A program made the translations under genes and the position numbers. DNA of 64,000 nucleotides from Sipunculus nudus. Its lineage: Eukaryota > Annelida > Sipuncula > Golfingiida > Sipunculidae. Under the pieces are notes generated by a model. The model was not told the DNA's origin and ran no database searches. It saw nothing but the letters and a program-made list of their open reading frames with translations. Shown piece after piece: positions 1-12,459 of the stretch. Each line of letters starts with the position of its first letter. Position 1 is the first letter of the stretch. The stretch is taken from assembly GCA_026874595.1 (NCBI GenBank), contig CM049316.1:58537676-58601675 (forward strand), written 5' to 3'.

Positions 1-607
1 TAAAGGACCCTTTTTAAGATTAAATATTAACAAATAAAATACCAACGGTTTGTAAACAAATAAGTATTAATAACAGAGAAATAAAAGGGAAATGTGGGTG
101 AAACTGTGAAATGTTGTCTCGAGAACATTAAAGAAACATGACTCGGCTTCTGCGGTGGAGATAATCTTAGGACACGATAGCGTGAAAAGACTTAATTTAC
201 GTCCCATTCCGTCACAATTTAATTTCTCTTTATCTGCTAATACGTCACTTTAATTTTAATTGCAAATACACTCAATTATTGACGGGAATGTTGAACTCAC
301 ACATTTAAAGTTAATAACATGTAATGATTTATCAAAGCATTTCTACGAAATTATCAAATATCAGACCTATTTATATTTCTTTTTTATTTCTGTAGCTCCC
401 AGCCATATAGCACAATTCTTATTATGCATTTGTTTCTTTTATTTGTGAAATTAGGAATGTTTCATTATGTTTATTTAAGTATTTTTCTTACTCATTGAAC
501 TGTAAATATGTGTCATGCAAAATTTGTTTTCATATATGCGGACCGAGTTTTCTGACACGCAAATACAGGAATCAAAACATCAAACATTCATGTATATTAT
601 TACAGTG

Positions 608-613
608 TTTATT
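608..613 (-). promoter_or_regulatory. Candidate TLR copy 1 polyadenylation signal
   Basis: AATAAA on the minus strand inside a block (540-660) unusually conserved with 37690-37810 next to TLR copy 2. The same hexamer in the same context (TACAGTGTTTATTC on plus) occurs in both. I infer the 3' end of the ancestral 3' UTR. It lies about 2.7 kb from the stop here, partly because of insertions, so a nearer signal could be the true one. Confidence 0.3.
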
Positions 614-762
614 CCAGTTGACAATAAGCATCAACATATAATCAATAATAAAAAGTACAGGTAATTTTATCATTTCATCTAAAACTTCTTTCAAGGCACA
701 TTATGTTTTAGAAGCCAAAGATATATAAATGGATAATTTAAATTATATTGAAACTTACAATA

Positions 763-825
<63 letters not shown>

Positions 826-842
826 AGTCACAGGCCAGATAT

Positions 843-955
843 AAATCCAGTCCAGTTTAGAACTGGCCTAGGCCAGATCTCAATTGGATTCTGGTCTTGT
901 CCAAATGACGATTGAGATCTGTTCTAAACTGGACCAGGCCGGATTGCGATTGGGA
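843..955. repeat. Short imperfect hairpin repeat
   Basis: Arms around TCCAGTTTAGAAC and CAGATCTCAAT (853-888) recur inverted at 905-945 (ATTGAGATCTG, GTTCTAAACTGGA). The spacing suggests a small foldback repeat next to a (TA)n tract (766-822). No family assigned. Confidence 0.55.
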
Positions 956-1129
956 TCTGGACTAGGTTTGATCAAAATTGGTCCTCCTTAAATTAAATCT
1001 CTAACCAGATTGAACTCAGAATGTTCTCAGTGTAATATGATTATAAGAGATGTATTATATACTGGTATATATATATATACATATTTTTTTTTAATAATTT
1101 TTAAATATTAACATTATATTATGTCCATA

Positions 1130-2435
1130 TTTTAAGCACTTCCTATCTGCAATGTGGTAAGAGATAAAAAATTATTAAATCTAGTTTTTTAATAACACAA
1201 AATAATTTTTACTTATTACTTTATATATTGTACTTTTAAACAGAATCACATACAAATTAACAGTTTCACAAACAAATCTTGGATTTATATTTTCATTAGA
1301 AAGTTATAACCATGACATTCATAAAAAGTGCAAATCAATTTAAATTAAAAGTATATTTTGTAAATATAATAAGTACTTCCTATCTGCAATGTGGTTAGAG
1401 GATTAAATGGTTAGAGGCTCTTTATACAGTGCTTTACCTATAGGCCTAATATCTATATCGTAAGCTCTTTTTGTTTTGATCTCGTATCCTGAATCGCTAC
1501 GCCAGAGGGGGAGCACTGTATTTTTGTCCAATCAGAGGAGACCCTGTGCTGGAAGACAAAACGGTTTACCAGCCAAGCGAGGTATACACGGAGCCAATGT
1601 TGTTCATTTCGTTTTGAGTGACAGCTCAACGCCCCGGCAACCGTCTGAACAGGCACAGGCTCGATGTTTGCTTAGTACATAGGATGCCCGGCCGGTGAGC
1701 TGTAATTCAAACGAAATGTAACAACAAAAGCACACCTCGCTGGCTGGTTTCAGTTTTGTAGACAACGGATACATGGCTACGCTAACATAGTTGTTATGTC
1801 ATAATCGAATCGGTCGATGATGCGAGAATGCAGGGGGAGCAATTAAAATTCGACAATAAACTGTCATCAAGCGGCGCTTGAAGCGCAGCTATGGGCGGAG
1901 CCAGGATGCCTGTCGAGTGTTTGTTAATTGGCATCTGGTTGGCTGCTTGTCACATCATACGCACGTGTTTTTTCAGCAACCTGGTGTCTAAATGTATCAT
2001 AAACGGCCAAAGCAGGCAGCGGAAAAAATCAGTTGCTTCCTTAGAAGCGTAAGGTTTTCGCTGCCTCGGCAGCGTATAAGAGATATTAAATTCTTAAATC
2101 TAGATATAAATAATTTTACACTTTATCTAGATATAAGGCATAATATTGTGCATGTCAGTTAACATGAGAAGCACAAAGGGTTATAAAGCAACGATGACTA
2201 AAGAAATGGTTTTATTTTAAACATAAATACTCTTTTGTGCTTTTGAATAGTATCACATACAAATTAACGGAATCACATATTAATCTTGGATTTATATTTT
2301 CTTTAGAAAGTTATGGACTTGACATATATACAATGCAAATAAATTAAAATCAAATCGATCTCTAATATAAGGCTTAATGCAAAAGCCAAGAATTAAAAAA
2401 AAATCTACATGTGAAGTCTCTTTACAGTGATATCA
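1130..2435. repeat. Two ~300-bp repeats around a GC-richer 640-bp segment
   Basis: 1130-1430 and 2065-2435 are related: both carry AAATCTAG, then CACATACAAATTAAC, TTGGATTTATATTTTC and later CTCTTTATACAGTG or CTCTTTACAGTG. Between them, about 1435-2065 is clearly less AT-rich and has no gene. It may be an inserted non-autonomous element that used the repeat as target; its termini are not clear. Confidence 0.5.
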
Positions 2436-3022
2436 TTGTGCTCTATGACGTTATGACTCTCTCCAAATATGGCCAAATATTAAGCGCCACCTGCTTAACG
2501 TCCTAGTGTAAGCAAATATGCAATAGACCCCGCATAAAACACCAGAGCTCATTCCGGTTTTTTACGCATGGATTGCCCCAAAAAGTTAATAAATTGTTCC
2601 TTGTATCATTGCCGAGCTATCCTCAAAAAAGTTCCTCAAACTCTGTTGAGGACTTTTTATGTTACCATGCTAACAGATGAACAGATTAACAGACAATAAT
2701 CAACAACAGATATAATCCATTTACCTATTACCTCAACTAAATTTCAGTATCAATTTTGATCTGATCTGTCAAGTGTCATTATACGAGTTAGCTTTTATCC
2801 AGCTCTTTCAGTTCCAAAAATTACAATTATAATATATGAAAAAACTTTTCAATTATACATGAATTTCTGGTGTCTTTCCCTTGCCACAAATAAAGACTAT
2901 ACATGAACACAAAAGAAATGTATCAAACTAACGTATAACATCATTAAATGTATTTTCTAACTGGCAGAAATCATCTAGGGTTGACAACAACACTCTGCCT
3001 AATGCTGAAACATCAGTCCTTA

Positions 3023-3100
3023 GGTTTATACAGATTAATTATGGTAGTGGTTTATACAGATTAATTATGGTAGTGGTTTATACAGATTAATTATGGTAGT
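3023..3100. repeat. Minisatellite, 3 x 26 bp
   Basis: Three perfect units of GGTTTATACAGATTAATTAT + GGTAGT in direct tandem. The paralogous site near 38565-38590 has only one unit-like stretch (TTAATTATGGTGG), so the expansion is private to unit A and recent. Confidence 0.85.
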
Positions 3101-3292
3101 TTTCTTCGGGCATACATGAACTTTTATATATCTAAGACGCAATGGTAATATTAGTTTTGTTAGTGATTGATTTAGAGGTTTACCGAGGTGATAACTTATA
3201 GGGTAAGCATGAAAACATTCAAGGTTAGCATTAATTGGTCAGACAATTATTTTACTGTCAATCACATTTGATTGACAGGCCTTCTCAGGGTC

Positions 3293-5622
3293 CTAGCTAA
3301 GTGCTGAATGCAGACGTGACCAAAATACAGGGACCTTGTCTATCATTTGTTCCCCTGGCCAAACAAGGTACGTGTGACGTCTCATAATACCCACTAAGGT
3401 TTGCGGCATATCATCAGTAGAAACTTCCTCGAGCAAAATAACTATAATTTTATCTACTCCCCTCTCCATCATGTGAACCCTGGCCATATGCATTTCAAAT
3501 TTACACCAACCACTACGAATAAAACTCTGAGATAGCACAATAATGGTTTTGCGACTGGTGGATATGCTGCGTAGAATACTTTCTTCAATAGGCCATCCAA
3601 TTTCGAAATCCCTGTGATGAACACAAAGGCGACAGGGAGTTTCCCCTCCTTCCAGGTTAGGGATAAGGTGATTATCTACCCATCGAAAATCCCTCTCGTT
3701 GTAGGCCACAAAGGCATCGTATTGAAAAGCTCCCCTTTCCTCGAATAATTCAGCATATAGCTCACGACGAATTTTCAGACGAAGACATAAATATTATGTC
3801 CCATCTGTGACGATAAGCTATAATTGATACCGTCAGACAAAGAAGGCCGCTGGTCAGAATTCCAGACAATACGTATAACCAATCAATACTAAGGCATTTT
3901 CTTTCAAGAGTGGGTAAAATGTTCAGCTGAAGTTGTGATAATGATAAATGTCGACCTTGGAGATTACAGGATATGTCTGAAATGTTTACGAGGTTAAATC
4001 TAAATCGATACATCCACATAAGGAAATGTAAAGAACTACAAGAACATTCTATTGGGTTGTCCCTCAAGTCGATTAGCAGCCTGGTGTTTTTTAATCTAAC
4101 GCTTAACTTGGATAAAACATTAACATTCAAATAAGAAATCCTGTTCCCCGATATATCTAGATGGAGGAGATTACCCAAATCAGTTATTCCTGTAGGAATA
4201 TCAAGCAAATAATTGTATTTTAAAATTAGAACCTCTAAATGTGGATAGGTGGAGCCATTAATAGCCTTCGGGGATATACTGAAGATATTGTTATACCTAA
4301 GATCCAACTCTTTAAGATTATTCAAATATGGGAATGCTCCCCCGATCGTCGATAAGAGTCCCCCAAAATTGTTGTTTGAAAGGTTTAATGAAACAATTGC
4401 TGAAGCCAGGTTTTTGCCAAAGATATTTTGTGAAGCATTGTGACAGTTGTTGCCGGACATATCTATGTGCAGGCCAGTTCCTGGGTGGCAAAGTTCTACA
4501 GTTCCCATGAATTCCAGTACCCTGTTATCGGCAAAATCTATAAACGCTTCTGTTATATAGGCATGGTTTTATAAAATGACGTTATAACTTGGTGGCTTGT
4601 TCATGACATCACAGATTTGGCGAGCATATAGTTTGGTCAAATTTGTCGGCCAGAAAAATACTCTTGTAATGAAGCTATAGTTTTTATGTAATAAAACTGG
4701 GTGGACGTTGTTGTTTAGTCCCGAAGAGTAATCATCCGTTTTGAAGAAATTATTATGCTCATTGACGCATATGTTGTTCGTAGCACCTACAGACCTGAAC
4801 CTTTGTTTTATAGCGTAATGTTTGCGCCCGACGACTTTACCACTTCCATCCATTGTTTGATAGTTTATGTTGAGAACTCTGAGATGCTCCAATCCTATTA
4901 AAAAGTGATACCTATAAAGATGGTTCTCGTCAAGATGAAGTTCCTCTAAATTCGGTGGTATATATACTGAAAAAGCTCTCGATATAGCCGATGTCATTTC
5001 TACTGAGGTAAAGGGTTCTTAGTGATGGAGTCCTTATCGATTCTATAAATGCTTTTGGGATGTCATTTTCAGAAAACTCAATGTTTGATGTTATATGCAC
5101 TAAAGATAACACTTTCAGTTTTTTTTTCGGAAGAGATCGTATCAAGTTTATAAAAAGACTATATCTGTCCCTGCCTAGCTGAACGTTGTTTGACATGTAC
5201 AGTCCTTCTAAGTCTACAAGTGGTGCCATAACATCAGACGTATTAAGCTGTCCCAAATCAACTCCTAGACGATTATAAGTAAGATCTAGAATTTGTAAAC
5301 TAGAAAGACCATCAAACGCCCCGGTATCCAGTATCTCTAGTCCGATCGCCTGCATATGTAATTCAAACAAATGAACACACTTGACAAAAGCTTTCTTCCT
5401 AATTCTGGATATCTTGTTTCCAGACAGTATGAACTCTGTAACGTTTTCGTTACAGAGATTCGGTATCTCCACTAGTCCTTTGTGACTACAATCTACACGG
5501 ACTGAGGCGCCAGTGCGTTCACAGATACATGGGGAGCAACTGAATGACTGTGTTTCAGTAAACACTTCTGAATGCATCAAAAGGATGACATGTAAAAGAA
5601 ATGAGTTATGCTGCATCTTCAA
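3293..5622 (-). pseudogene. Toll-like receptor pseudogene, copy 1
   Basis: Intronless TLR on the minus strand, a membrane receptor that would signal through a cytosolic TIR domain. The sequence shows a signal peptide, a cysteine-rich N-cap (CSPCICERTG), leucine-rich repeats (LSGNKISRI, ILDLTYNRLG, VSLNLSNNNFGG, LHLDISGNRIS), one C-terminal cysteine cluster (NPIECSCSSLHFL), a membrane span (WLYVLSGILTSG) and a TIR domain with the box-2-like motif HHRDFEIGWPI and box-3 FW. Compared with the copy at 38766-41097, it has a 1-nt insertion near 4960, an in-frame TAA at 4569-4571 in place of a Tyr codon, and a 2-nt deletion near 3790 just after the membrane span. The TIR part is still open and almost identical to the other copies, so inactivation looks recent. 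Start: Met at 5622, or the Met two codons in, which aligns with copy 2. Confidence 0.9.
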
Positions 5623-5948
5623 TTTCTTTTGTCAGTGTCAAATAGAACTAAAGGTCTTGTGCGGAGGAGGTATGGCAAATCGTCCACTTTCGTTTAATCA
5701 GTTGTTGGTTTTCGTTTAGGTATCATATTATACTCTCTTCTCTCCAACACTGGTTAGGATGCCTTCTACCTGCATAAAAAAATGTACTATGTTGAAAGTA
5801 ATCTATATTTTCTGCTCAGATTTTCATTTGTCTCATATGAAGAAATACACATAATTAGCCTACCTAAATTATAAAAGTGAACGTACATTTTTAATCAAAA
5901 TGTTTAAGTGCCAGTTTCCATTTCATTTATGAGTATGGAGTAAACCTT

Positions 5949-5998
<50 letters not shown>

Positions 5999-6756
5999 CA
6001 GGAGATTCTCAACCTATTAATAGAATTTCTACCTATTATCTATAAAATATTTACTGCTAAGGCCGGTTGTCTATTGATTTCACAAATGGGGCTTGACAGA
6101 CCATTCAGACGTCACATATTTTGTGACATTTTAGAAGACAGTTTGTACACGACATATTTTTAATCAATATTATAATTAAAGTGGGTCAAATTATATTTTT
6201 TTGTATTGATAATTATATTTTTCTACATAAATTGAAATTTATTGAAAATCGATTTCGTATGAATTCCTTAAAATAGTTTTAAATAATTTGTTTGATGACC
6301 AGATTCGACATTCACCTTTATCAACAACCGATCTCCTATTGCCCTGAATTTGTTCTATATGTGAAACGATATTGCAAACAAAGTAAATGAGATGAGCTAT
6401 GTGAGGCACTAACTGTGAAAAAAAACAACATACGGATGCATGGGGTCAGGGTATTCCACTGTTTACTGTTTAACCCATCTTTTAAAGGGCATTTATATAT
6501 ACAGTGTTACTATGTTACAGTAAACCCCTCCCTACCCAACTTCCTACGGCCGCTCCTGCTTACGGGGTAAATCCATTTTTATATTACGTTGAATGAAAAT
6601 ATATATTATGTCAAAGCTGCGATTCCTTAATGTGCTTTCTGTATGTACTCGCGGTGAAAAAATAGGGTTTAAATGTTAAATAATCTCACCTGCTATGTCC
6701 AGACCATTAGCTGTAGAATCAACTGGGGGCCGTTAATTCATTTATTTGTTACAAAT

Positions 6757-8040
6757 ATATATATATAGCAGTAAGTTATGAAACACAGTGTCAAAATCGG
6801 CACTGAAATCTAATAGAACCATGAATACCACTTTTCCCTGAAATGTCATGATTAATATTTCATATTTTATCTTTATTAAAGCAGTCTCTGTACTATGTGC
6901 TCGTCGATAAGCTGACTGAAGTGGTTCCGTTGTTGACGTTGTCTCAGTATACTGAATAATAATTTGCTCACATGCTGCACGTTCAATAATTTTGGAAACG
7001 TATTCCAAATTTGATACTGGTATATAATTTTTACTGATCAGTTCTAAATTCACTTTCTAACATAGTGGTATAACTAAAGCATTTCTTTTTAGCGACTTAT
7101 TCACTATTTCTTTTATCATTGGCAAACAAAGATCTAAGTGCTCTTTCAGGATTTTAGTGCTGATTGGAAGAGATTCACAAGATTTTGTAGAGAACTTACA
7201 TATTAATTTATTCACCTTTTCTAATGCCAATTCAGAAAAGGATTTAAATCTTTCTTTAATAAGATAATCAGAATTTATGCCTACATCTGATCTGATGCAC
7301 TGTGTAACTGACACAAGATCTTATCTATTTTATCAACTAACACTGATTGCTCTTCATTCTTAAAAGTAAGGTATTAACTAAAGACAAAACCTTCTTCTAA
7401 TCAGTTCTCAAATTTCTCAAATTGTTCATGATAAAGTTTCTCCTTTTGTTTTGCTAGGATGGCTATTTTCCTTCGCTGGTTATAGAACCTAATGTATGAT
7501 TCCCAGTCATTTGTATTTGTTTTCCATACTTGTTACTTAGCTCTTCTGATCTTTATTTCTGTTTGAATTTTTTAGTCACATAGAATGATTCTTCTTCAAT
7601 TTTATCATTTCTGTTTAAGAGTTGCACGTACATCACACAATTTCCTAACTTCTGAGTTGTTAAACTTGAGGATTCATTTAAAGGTCTATAATATGTGAAC
7701 TATTCTGTCTGTTATTCATTCAAATCAGATCTTAAAGTATGAAAATCAATCCTCTTATCATTTCTAGCAGTAATTTTTACTGGAGGAGAAAGTTTCACTT
7801 CCAAAAGCATATTAAATTCAAATGCACTGGTCTGATAGCAAGGGTTCTACCGTTCTACCATAAACTTTCCAAGAAATCTTTGCTAACATTATTTGACAGA
7901 AGGTTATATAAGTGAATATTCATGTCCCCAAGATAGATGTCTGTAGTTTTGGTTCTAATATTTTCTTCCATATGTGTATTTAAATCTTAAATAAAATCCA
8001 GAGTGCTCAGATCTGGTGATCTATTGATCAGTGAGAACTT
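6757..8040 (-). mobile_element. LINE fragment (endonuclease to RT), CR1/L2/Jockey-type
   Basis: Non-LTR retrotransposon on the minus strand, degenerate. An APE-endonuclease-like motif, LGDMNIH, is encoded near 7912-7932. Next comes the linker before RT (KSCESLPISTKILKEHLDL, 7057-7314), then the RT start with QSAYRRAHSTETALIKIK and palm block LLDFSADFDTV (6742-7053). It stops inside the RT at a TA repeat, so the 3' half is missing, which is unusual because LINEs normally lose their 5' end. Frameshifts separate the blocks. In unit B the matching place (44065-44345) has unrelated sequence, so the insertion is private to unit A. Confidence 0.8.
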
Positions 8041-8074
8041 GAAAGTGAACTTTCAAGAACTTTCAAGACGTTTA

Positions 8075-8185
8075 CCTGCATACAGGACTTGAAATACTGT
8101 GGTTGGCTTTTAATTCAAGGGTTAAAATTTCGCAATTTTCAATTTCTTTGTTTTACGAGGGTTCTATTTTCGCAATTTGATGAAC
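8075..8185. repeat. Dispersed TTTCGCAATTT repeat
   Basis: The block with GGGTTAAAATTTCGCAA, TTTACGAGGGTTC and TTTTCGCAATTT also occurs at 44390-44455 (same duplication unit) and at 59935-59998, outside any unit. The third copy shows it is a repeat family in its own right. Confidence 0.5.
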
Positions 8186-9599
8186 ACTTTTCTTAAAAAA
8201 TTAAAGGTAATCTGATAGGAATGCAATGTTAATCATTAGTTATTATCAGGCTCTTTATTTATATATTTACGGCCAGTGAGTCATGTGATCATAAAATATC
8301 GTTTTAGTGTGGTGATTTAATAATTACGTCAAGGAATATCGAACAGCACGAAAATCCTACACTGGTATTGGGAGAACATGAACTCAGGGATTTGCGGTAA
8401 TGTTATGTAACTCCAGCATCTGCTCAATCTACTATATCATTATATGTTTCTGGTAGATCTGGCATACACCCATACATGGAAACATCTTTTTATACGCATA
8501 TTCGCCATTCCGTGCACTTGGAAAAACAGTACAGAGTCAGAAGGGTGACCTTAACAGGGCTTTATTAAAGGCTATACAGTAACTCGAGGCAGGTACCGGA
8601 CTGTCAAGATGGTGTCTGCTGGCAGACTGTACCAATAATTCTAGTTTATTGAGAATAATAATATATGTAATTATGTTAATTATTAGAGCAGAGATTTCCG
8701 GAAAATATTAAGTCACGAACCAACATTTTATTCATGAGATTTGTGATCCCTTATAATAAAGACATCGTCCTAGGCCGCTATGTTTTAACCTGCAAGTTTG
8801 TTGAAATGACATTTTCTCTCATGATTAGACGTACTAATTTATCATTATGGCAAAATTAAGCCAAACAAAACTCATTTCTGTCAGGTAAAAAAATGCACAT
8901 TGTCCATGACATTATATTACTAGGACGTATCTGACAGAAATAAATTTTGTTTATTCGCCGTTAAAAAAAAGGTAACATTGGTACTAAGATTCCTCTTATG
9001 AAGCTAACCGCTGCCTGCTAGAGTAACCTTCCTTCAAAGCGCATGCGACCCGGGGCTTCCGTTTTATCTAGAAACTAAAAGCCACCCAATGACAGAAGCA
9101 CCGGTTACAGTTATAGCGGCATCTGGTGTCTGCTGGAAAGAATATAAGTAAAGAAATCCAGCGATCTTGTTCTCAGGGACAAACCATTCAAAGTTTCGAT
9201 AATTTTGTTTATTAAGTCTAAAATTGGTTTAACTCGGAAATGCTCATTGAAATATGGCAGTATTTTTATTATTTGGCAGATCATTTCAAAAACGTAAGCT
9301 GCATTGAAGAAATGAGGCATAGGCATAATGAACTAGTGTGAAACCAAAACGATATTTTACAAATTATTTTGATGATGCAACAAAAAAATTGATATCTGAA
9401 TAAAACGTATATTTTTAATCTCAATCCAACATGAAAGTCAACTTATTTAACCACATGGTTTTAAAATTTACATATAAAAGCTGCTGAATAAGTTGTATGC
9501 ATAAATATTCTTCAAAGTGTAACTTTCAATGTAAGAATGTCAACCGCCGAAAAATTCATATGACGCATAAGACAACAAGAAACAGAAAATTGTGAAATA

Positions 9600-9988
9600 C
9601 TAATGCTGTTTATTTTATTTTTTTGTCTGGGTTGATTTTTATCCCATATTTTCCTTCAGTCCGTCCTGGGACGTTGAAAAATAAACACGTTACCAGGGCA
9701 TCTTTAAACCGATAGCGATTACATAAAAAAATCGGATACTGTTGTCGGCTCTACAACCTACAGCCTTCCCTGTCACATTTTAGTAACAGGGGTTCATCCG
9801 ACGAGTGACAGGAAAATTAAACACGAATTAGCGGCTTCTACACGTCCATTTTCTTAGACACATATAAGGAACGATATGTTGTTCTGATTACCGCCAACAT
9901 TAAGCGGCTAATTCATACGGCTATACTCTGGCCATTAATTCAATTTTCAGCAAAATCCGTACATTACTTTTTGCGTTAATATGCTAAG
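9600..9988. other. No feature recognised
   Basis: Unique-looking AT-rich sequence between duplication unit A and the tandem pair that follows. No coding potential seen. Confidence 0.4.
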
Positions 9989-10887
9989 GACAGGTTCAGG
10001 TTTTATGACTCTTTTTTTATCTTCACAGTATTTCCCTTGGGCTTTCCTCTTGTGATGAATTAATATAGGGCTATGCCCTGTTTCCCAATCCACATTGATA
10101 TATTCAATAAAAAGTACTGTTTACATCAACATTTTGGACAGAATCAAACTAGAGACAGGAATACCCTAACTTAAGGGTGTATATCTTCATTGGGATTCGA
10201 TTCCATATGTTATTCCCTTGCAATGGACATCTTGTGTGTGGACAAAGCAATGGTAAACCTAACAATATTGGTAACATTAATGGCCTGATTTCCTTAGGCA
10301 TGTCCTTTTTCACTTCAGTAACCTCTTTTACCATTTCCCATTCTTCAGATATAAGAAATGTTTTTAGTGTCCAAATTTTCTGTGTCAAAACCAGTAAAAT
10401 AATATTGTGGAAAAAGTTCATTAAATTTTCAAAACATAAATTGACATAATTAAAGATGCTGAAAGAGGTCTGCAAAGTTAGTACTGTAAAATAACTGACA
10501 AGTATTAAGAATAAAAGAATAATTCTAAAAGAATATGTATACAAGTTAACTGGATAATACATGTGCGAGTAATATGAGTTAATATGCTAACTGGGTGGTG
10601 AAACAAGTCGAGCTGCATTTCAGAATATACATATGGATTCATTGTTGTGAGATAAGATGTACATGTCACAATAATAATCAACAAAATATCTGTCTCTTAA
10701 CAGCAAACATGATTGTTTATCCATGTTTAAGTAATCACAAGTGAGATTGTGCTAGGGAACTTATTTGGCTGAGACCTGCTTGTCCAGTGCTCTTATGTAA
10801 TCAGCACCAATGGTCACCATTTACCTGTTTAACAGCTAGCCCCTGCTTGCCTTAACATTAGGCACATCCTGAGCAGTCACTGGACTG
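9989..10887. repeat. Tandem duplication, unit 1 (about 0.9 kb)
   Basis: Runs from TTCAGGTTTTATGACTC to GCAGTCACTGGACTG and is repeated in order at 10982-12208. Identity by eye is high over long blocks (AATATAGGGCTATGCCCTG, CTTGCCTTAACATTAGGCAC). The longest open frame, on the minus strand, is not kept in the second unit, so I do not call a gene. Confidence 0.85.
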
Positions 10888-10981
10888 TGAATCATTTATT
10901 ATGCAATGACAGCACTACATAAAATATAACACTTAAAGGTCATTCCTTGCGTATTCATAAGGGTAACATATTACAAAATGA

Positions 10982-12208
10982 AGTTCAGGTTTTATGGCTC
11001 ACTTTTCATCTTCACAGTATTTCCCCTGGGTTTTCCTCTTGTGAGGAATTAATATAGGGCTATGCCCTGATTCCCAATTCACATTGATATATTCAATAAA
11101 AAATACTGTTAACATCAACATTCTGGACAGAATCAAACTGGAGCAAGAATACCCTAACTTAGGGGTGTATATCTTCATTTGAATTCGATGTCATATATTA
11201 TTCCTTTGCAAAGGACATCTTGTGTGTGGACAAAGCAATGGTAAATTTTACAATATTGGTAGCACGTATGGCCTATTTTCCTCAGGCATGTCCTTTTTTA
11301 TCTTCAGTAATCTCTTTTATCATTTCCCATTCTTCAGATGTGAGAAATGTTCTTAGTATGTCAATATCCAAATTTCCTGTGTCAAAACCAGTAAAATAAT
11401 ATTGTGAAAAAAAAGTTCATTTAATTTTCAAAAAAATAAATTAACATGAAAGAGGCCTGCAAAGTTATTACTGTAAAATAACTGACAAGTATTATAAGAA
11501 TTAAAGAATAATTTTAAAAGAATATGTATACAAGTTAACTGGATAATACTTGTGCTAGTAAAATGAGTTTATTCAAGTGATTGTAGTACTTTGATGAGTT
11601 TATAGCATTGTAGGATGCACAAGTTCTAGAACGTCAAAAGTCTAGGCAGCTGACAATGTCGGATGCAGATCATCTGAGTCTACACAGCTGGCTGCCCTGA
11701 CACTTCCTTTATAAAATGGAAAGATTGAAATGTTTTAACTTGTTTGTTTCATACAAATTGTATAACTTTATATATACTTGTTAGGAAGTGAAACACCATA
11801 AGCTTATGAATATTATGGGTCTGCCCTGTATCAAGTTCAATATTATAATTGTGTGTGTGTGTGTGTATGTGTGTGTGTGTTATTGGAATCTGCATCATTA
11901 AATGCTAACTTGGTGGTGAAAGAAGTCTAGCTACATTTCAAAATATACATATGGATTCATTGTTTAGAGATAAGATGTACATATCACAATAATAATCAAC
12001 AAAATATCTGTCTCTCAACAGCAAACATGCCTGTTTATCCATGTTTAAGTAATCACAAGCGAGATTGTGCTAGGGAACTTATTTGGACGAGACCTGCTCT
12101 GTCCATTGCTCTTATGTAATTAGCACCAATGGTCACCATGCACCTGTTTAACAGCTGACCCCTGCTTGCCTTAACATTAGGCACATCCTGGGGGCAGTCA
12201 CTGGACTG
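10982..12208. repeat. Tandem duplication, unit 2 with extra 330 bp
   Basis: Second copy of 9989-10887. An extra segment at about 11573-11905, absent from unit 1, contains a (GT)n tract at 11851-11880. Either it inserted into unit 2 or was lost from unit 1. Confidence 0.85.
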
Positions 12209-12224
12209 GACTGAGTCTGTCCAG

Positions 12225-12430
12225 TATTATTTGCTGTTATGCTATGTATATGTATTAATCTATTATATATGTAATATGTATTACTCTATCACTTTGCCTT
12301 CTGTTTCTATTACTATTACTATTACAGCTCATTTTTTTTTAATCTATTACTATTACTATTACTGTTTATTGGAAAAAGCTCTTATGGTCTATTACTTTTA
12401 CTATTACTTATTACTATTAAACCATGTCTG
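12225..12430. repeat. TATTAC-rich low-complexity tract
   Basis: Irregular runs of ATTACT/TATTAC. A 76-codon open frame here is a by-product of the repeat. Confidence 0.7.
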
Positions 12431-12459
12431 GTATAAAGTTCGTATTTATTTACCTTGTT

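Larger units (their letters stand above)
1..9600. repeat. Segmental duplication unit A (first TLR)
   Basis: Both flanks of the first TLR align with flanks of the second. Examples by eye: 25-240 with 37270-37460; 540-660 with 37690-37810; 5620-6190 with 41100-41640; 6290-6735 with 43260-44060; 8075-8180 with 44370-44460; 8930-9560 with 44760-46330. The order is collinear, so the copied unit was at least 9 kb and carried far more than the gene. Non-aligning stretches are later insertions, such as the LINE at 6757-8040. The left edge may lie outside the window and the right edge is approximate. Confidence 0.8.

Noticed and set aside
10149-10562. 137-codon minus frame in the tandem duplication
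   Set aside because: The second tandem unit does not keep the frame open, so it is not under constraint.
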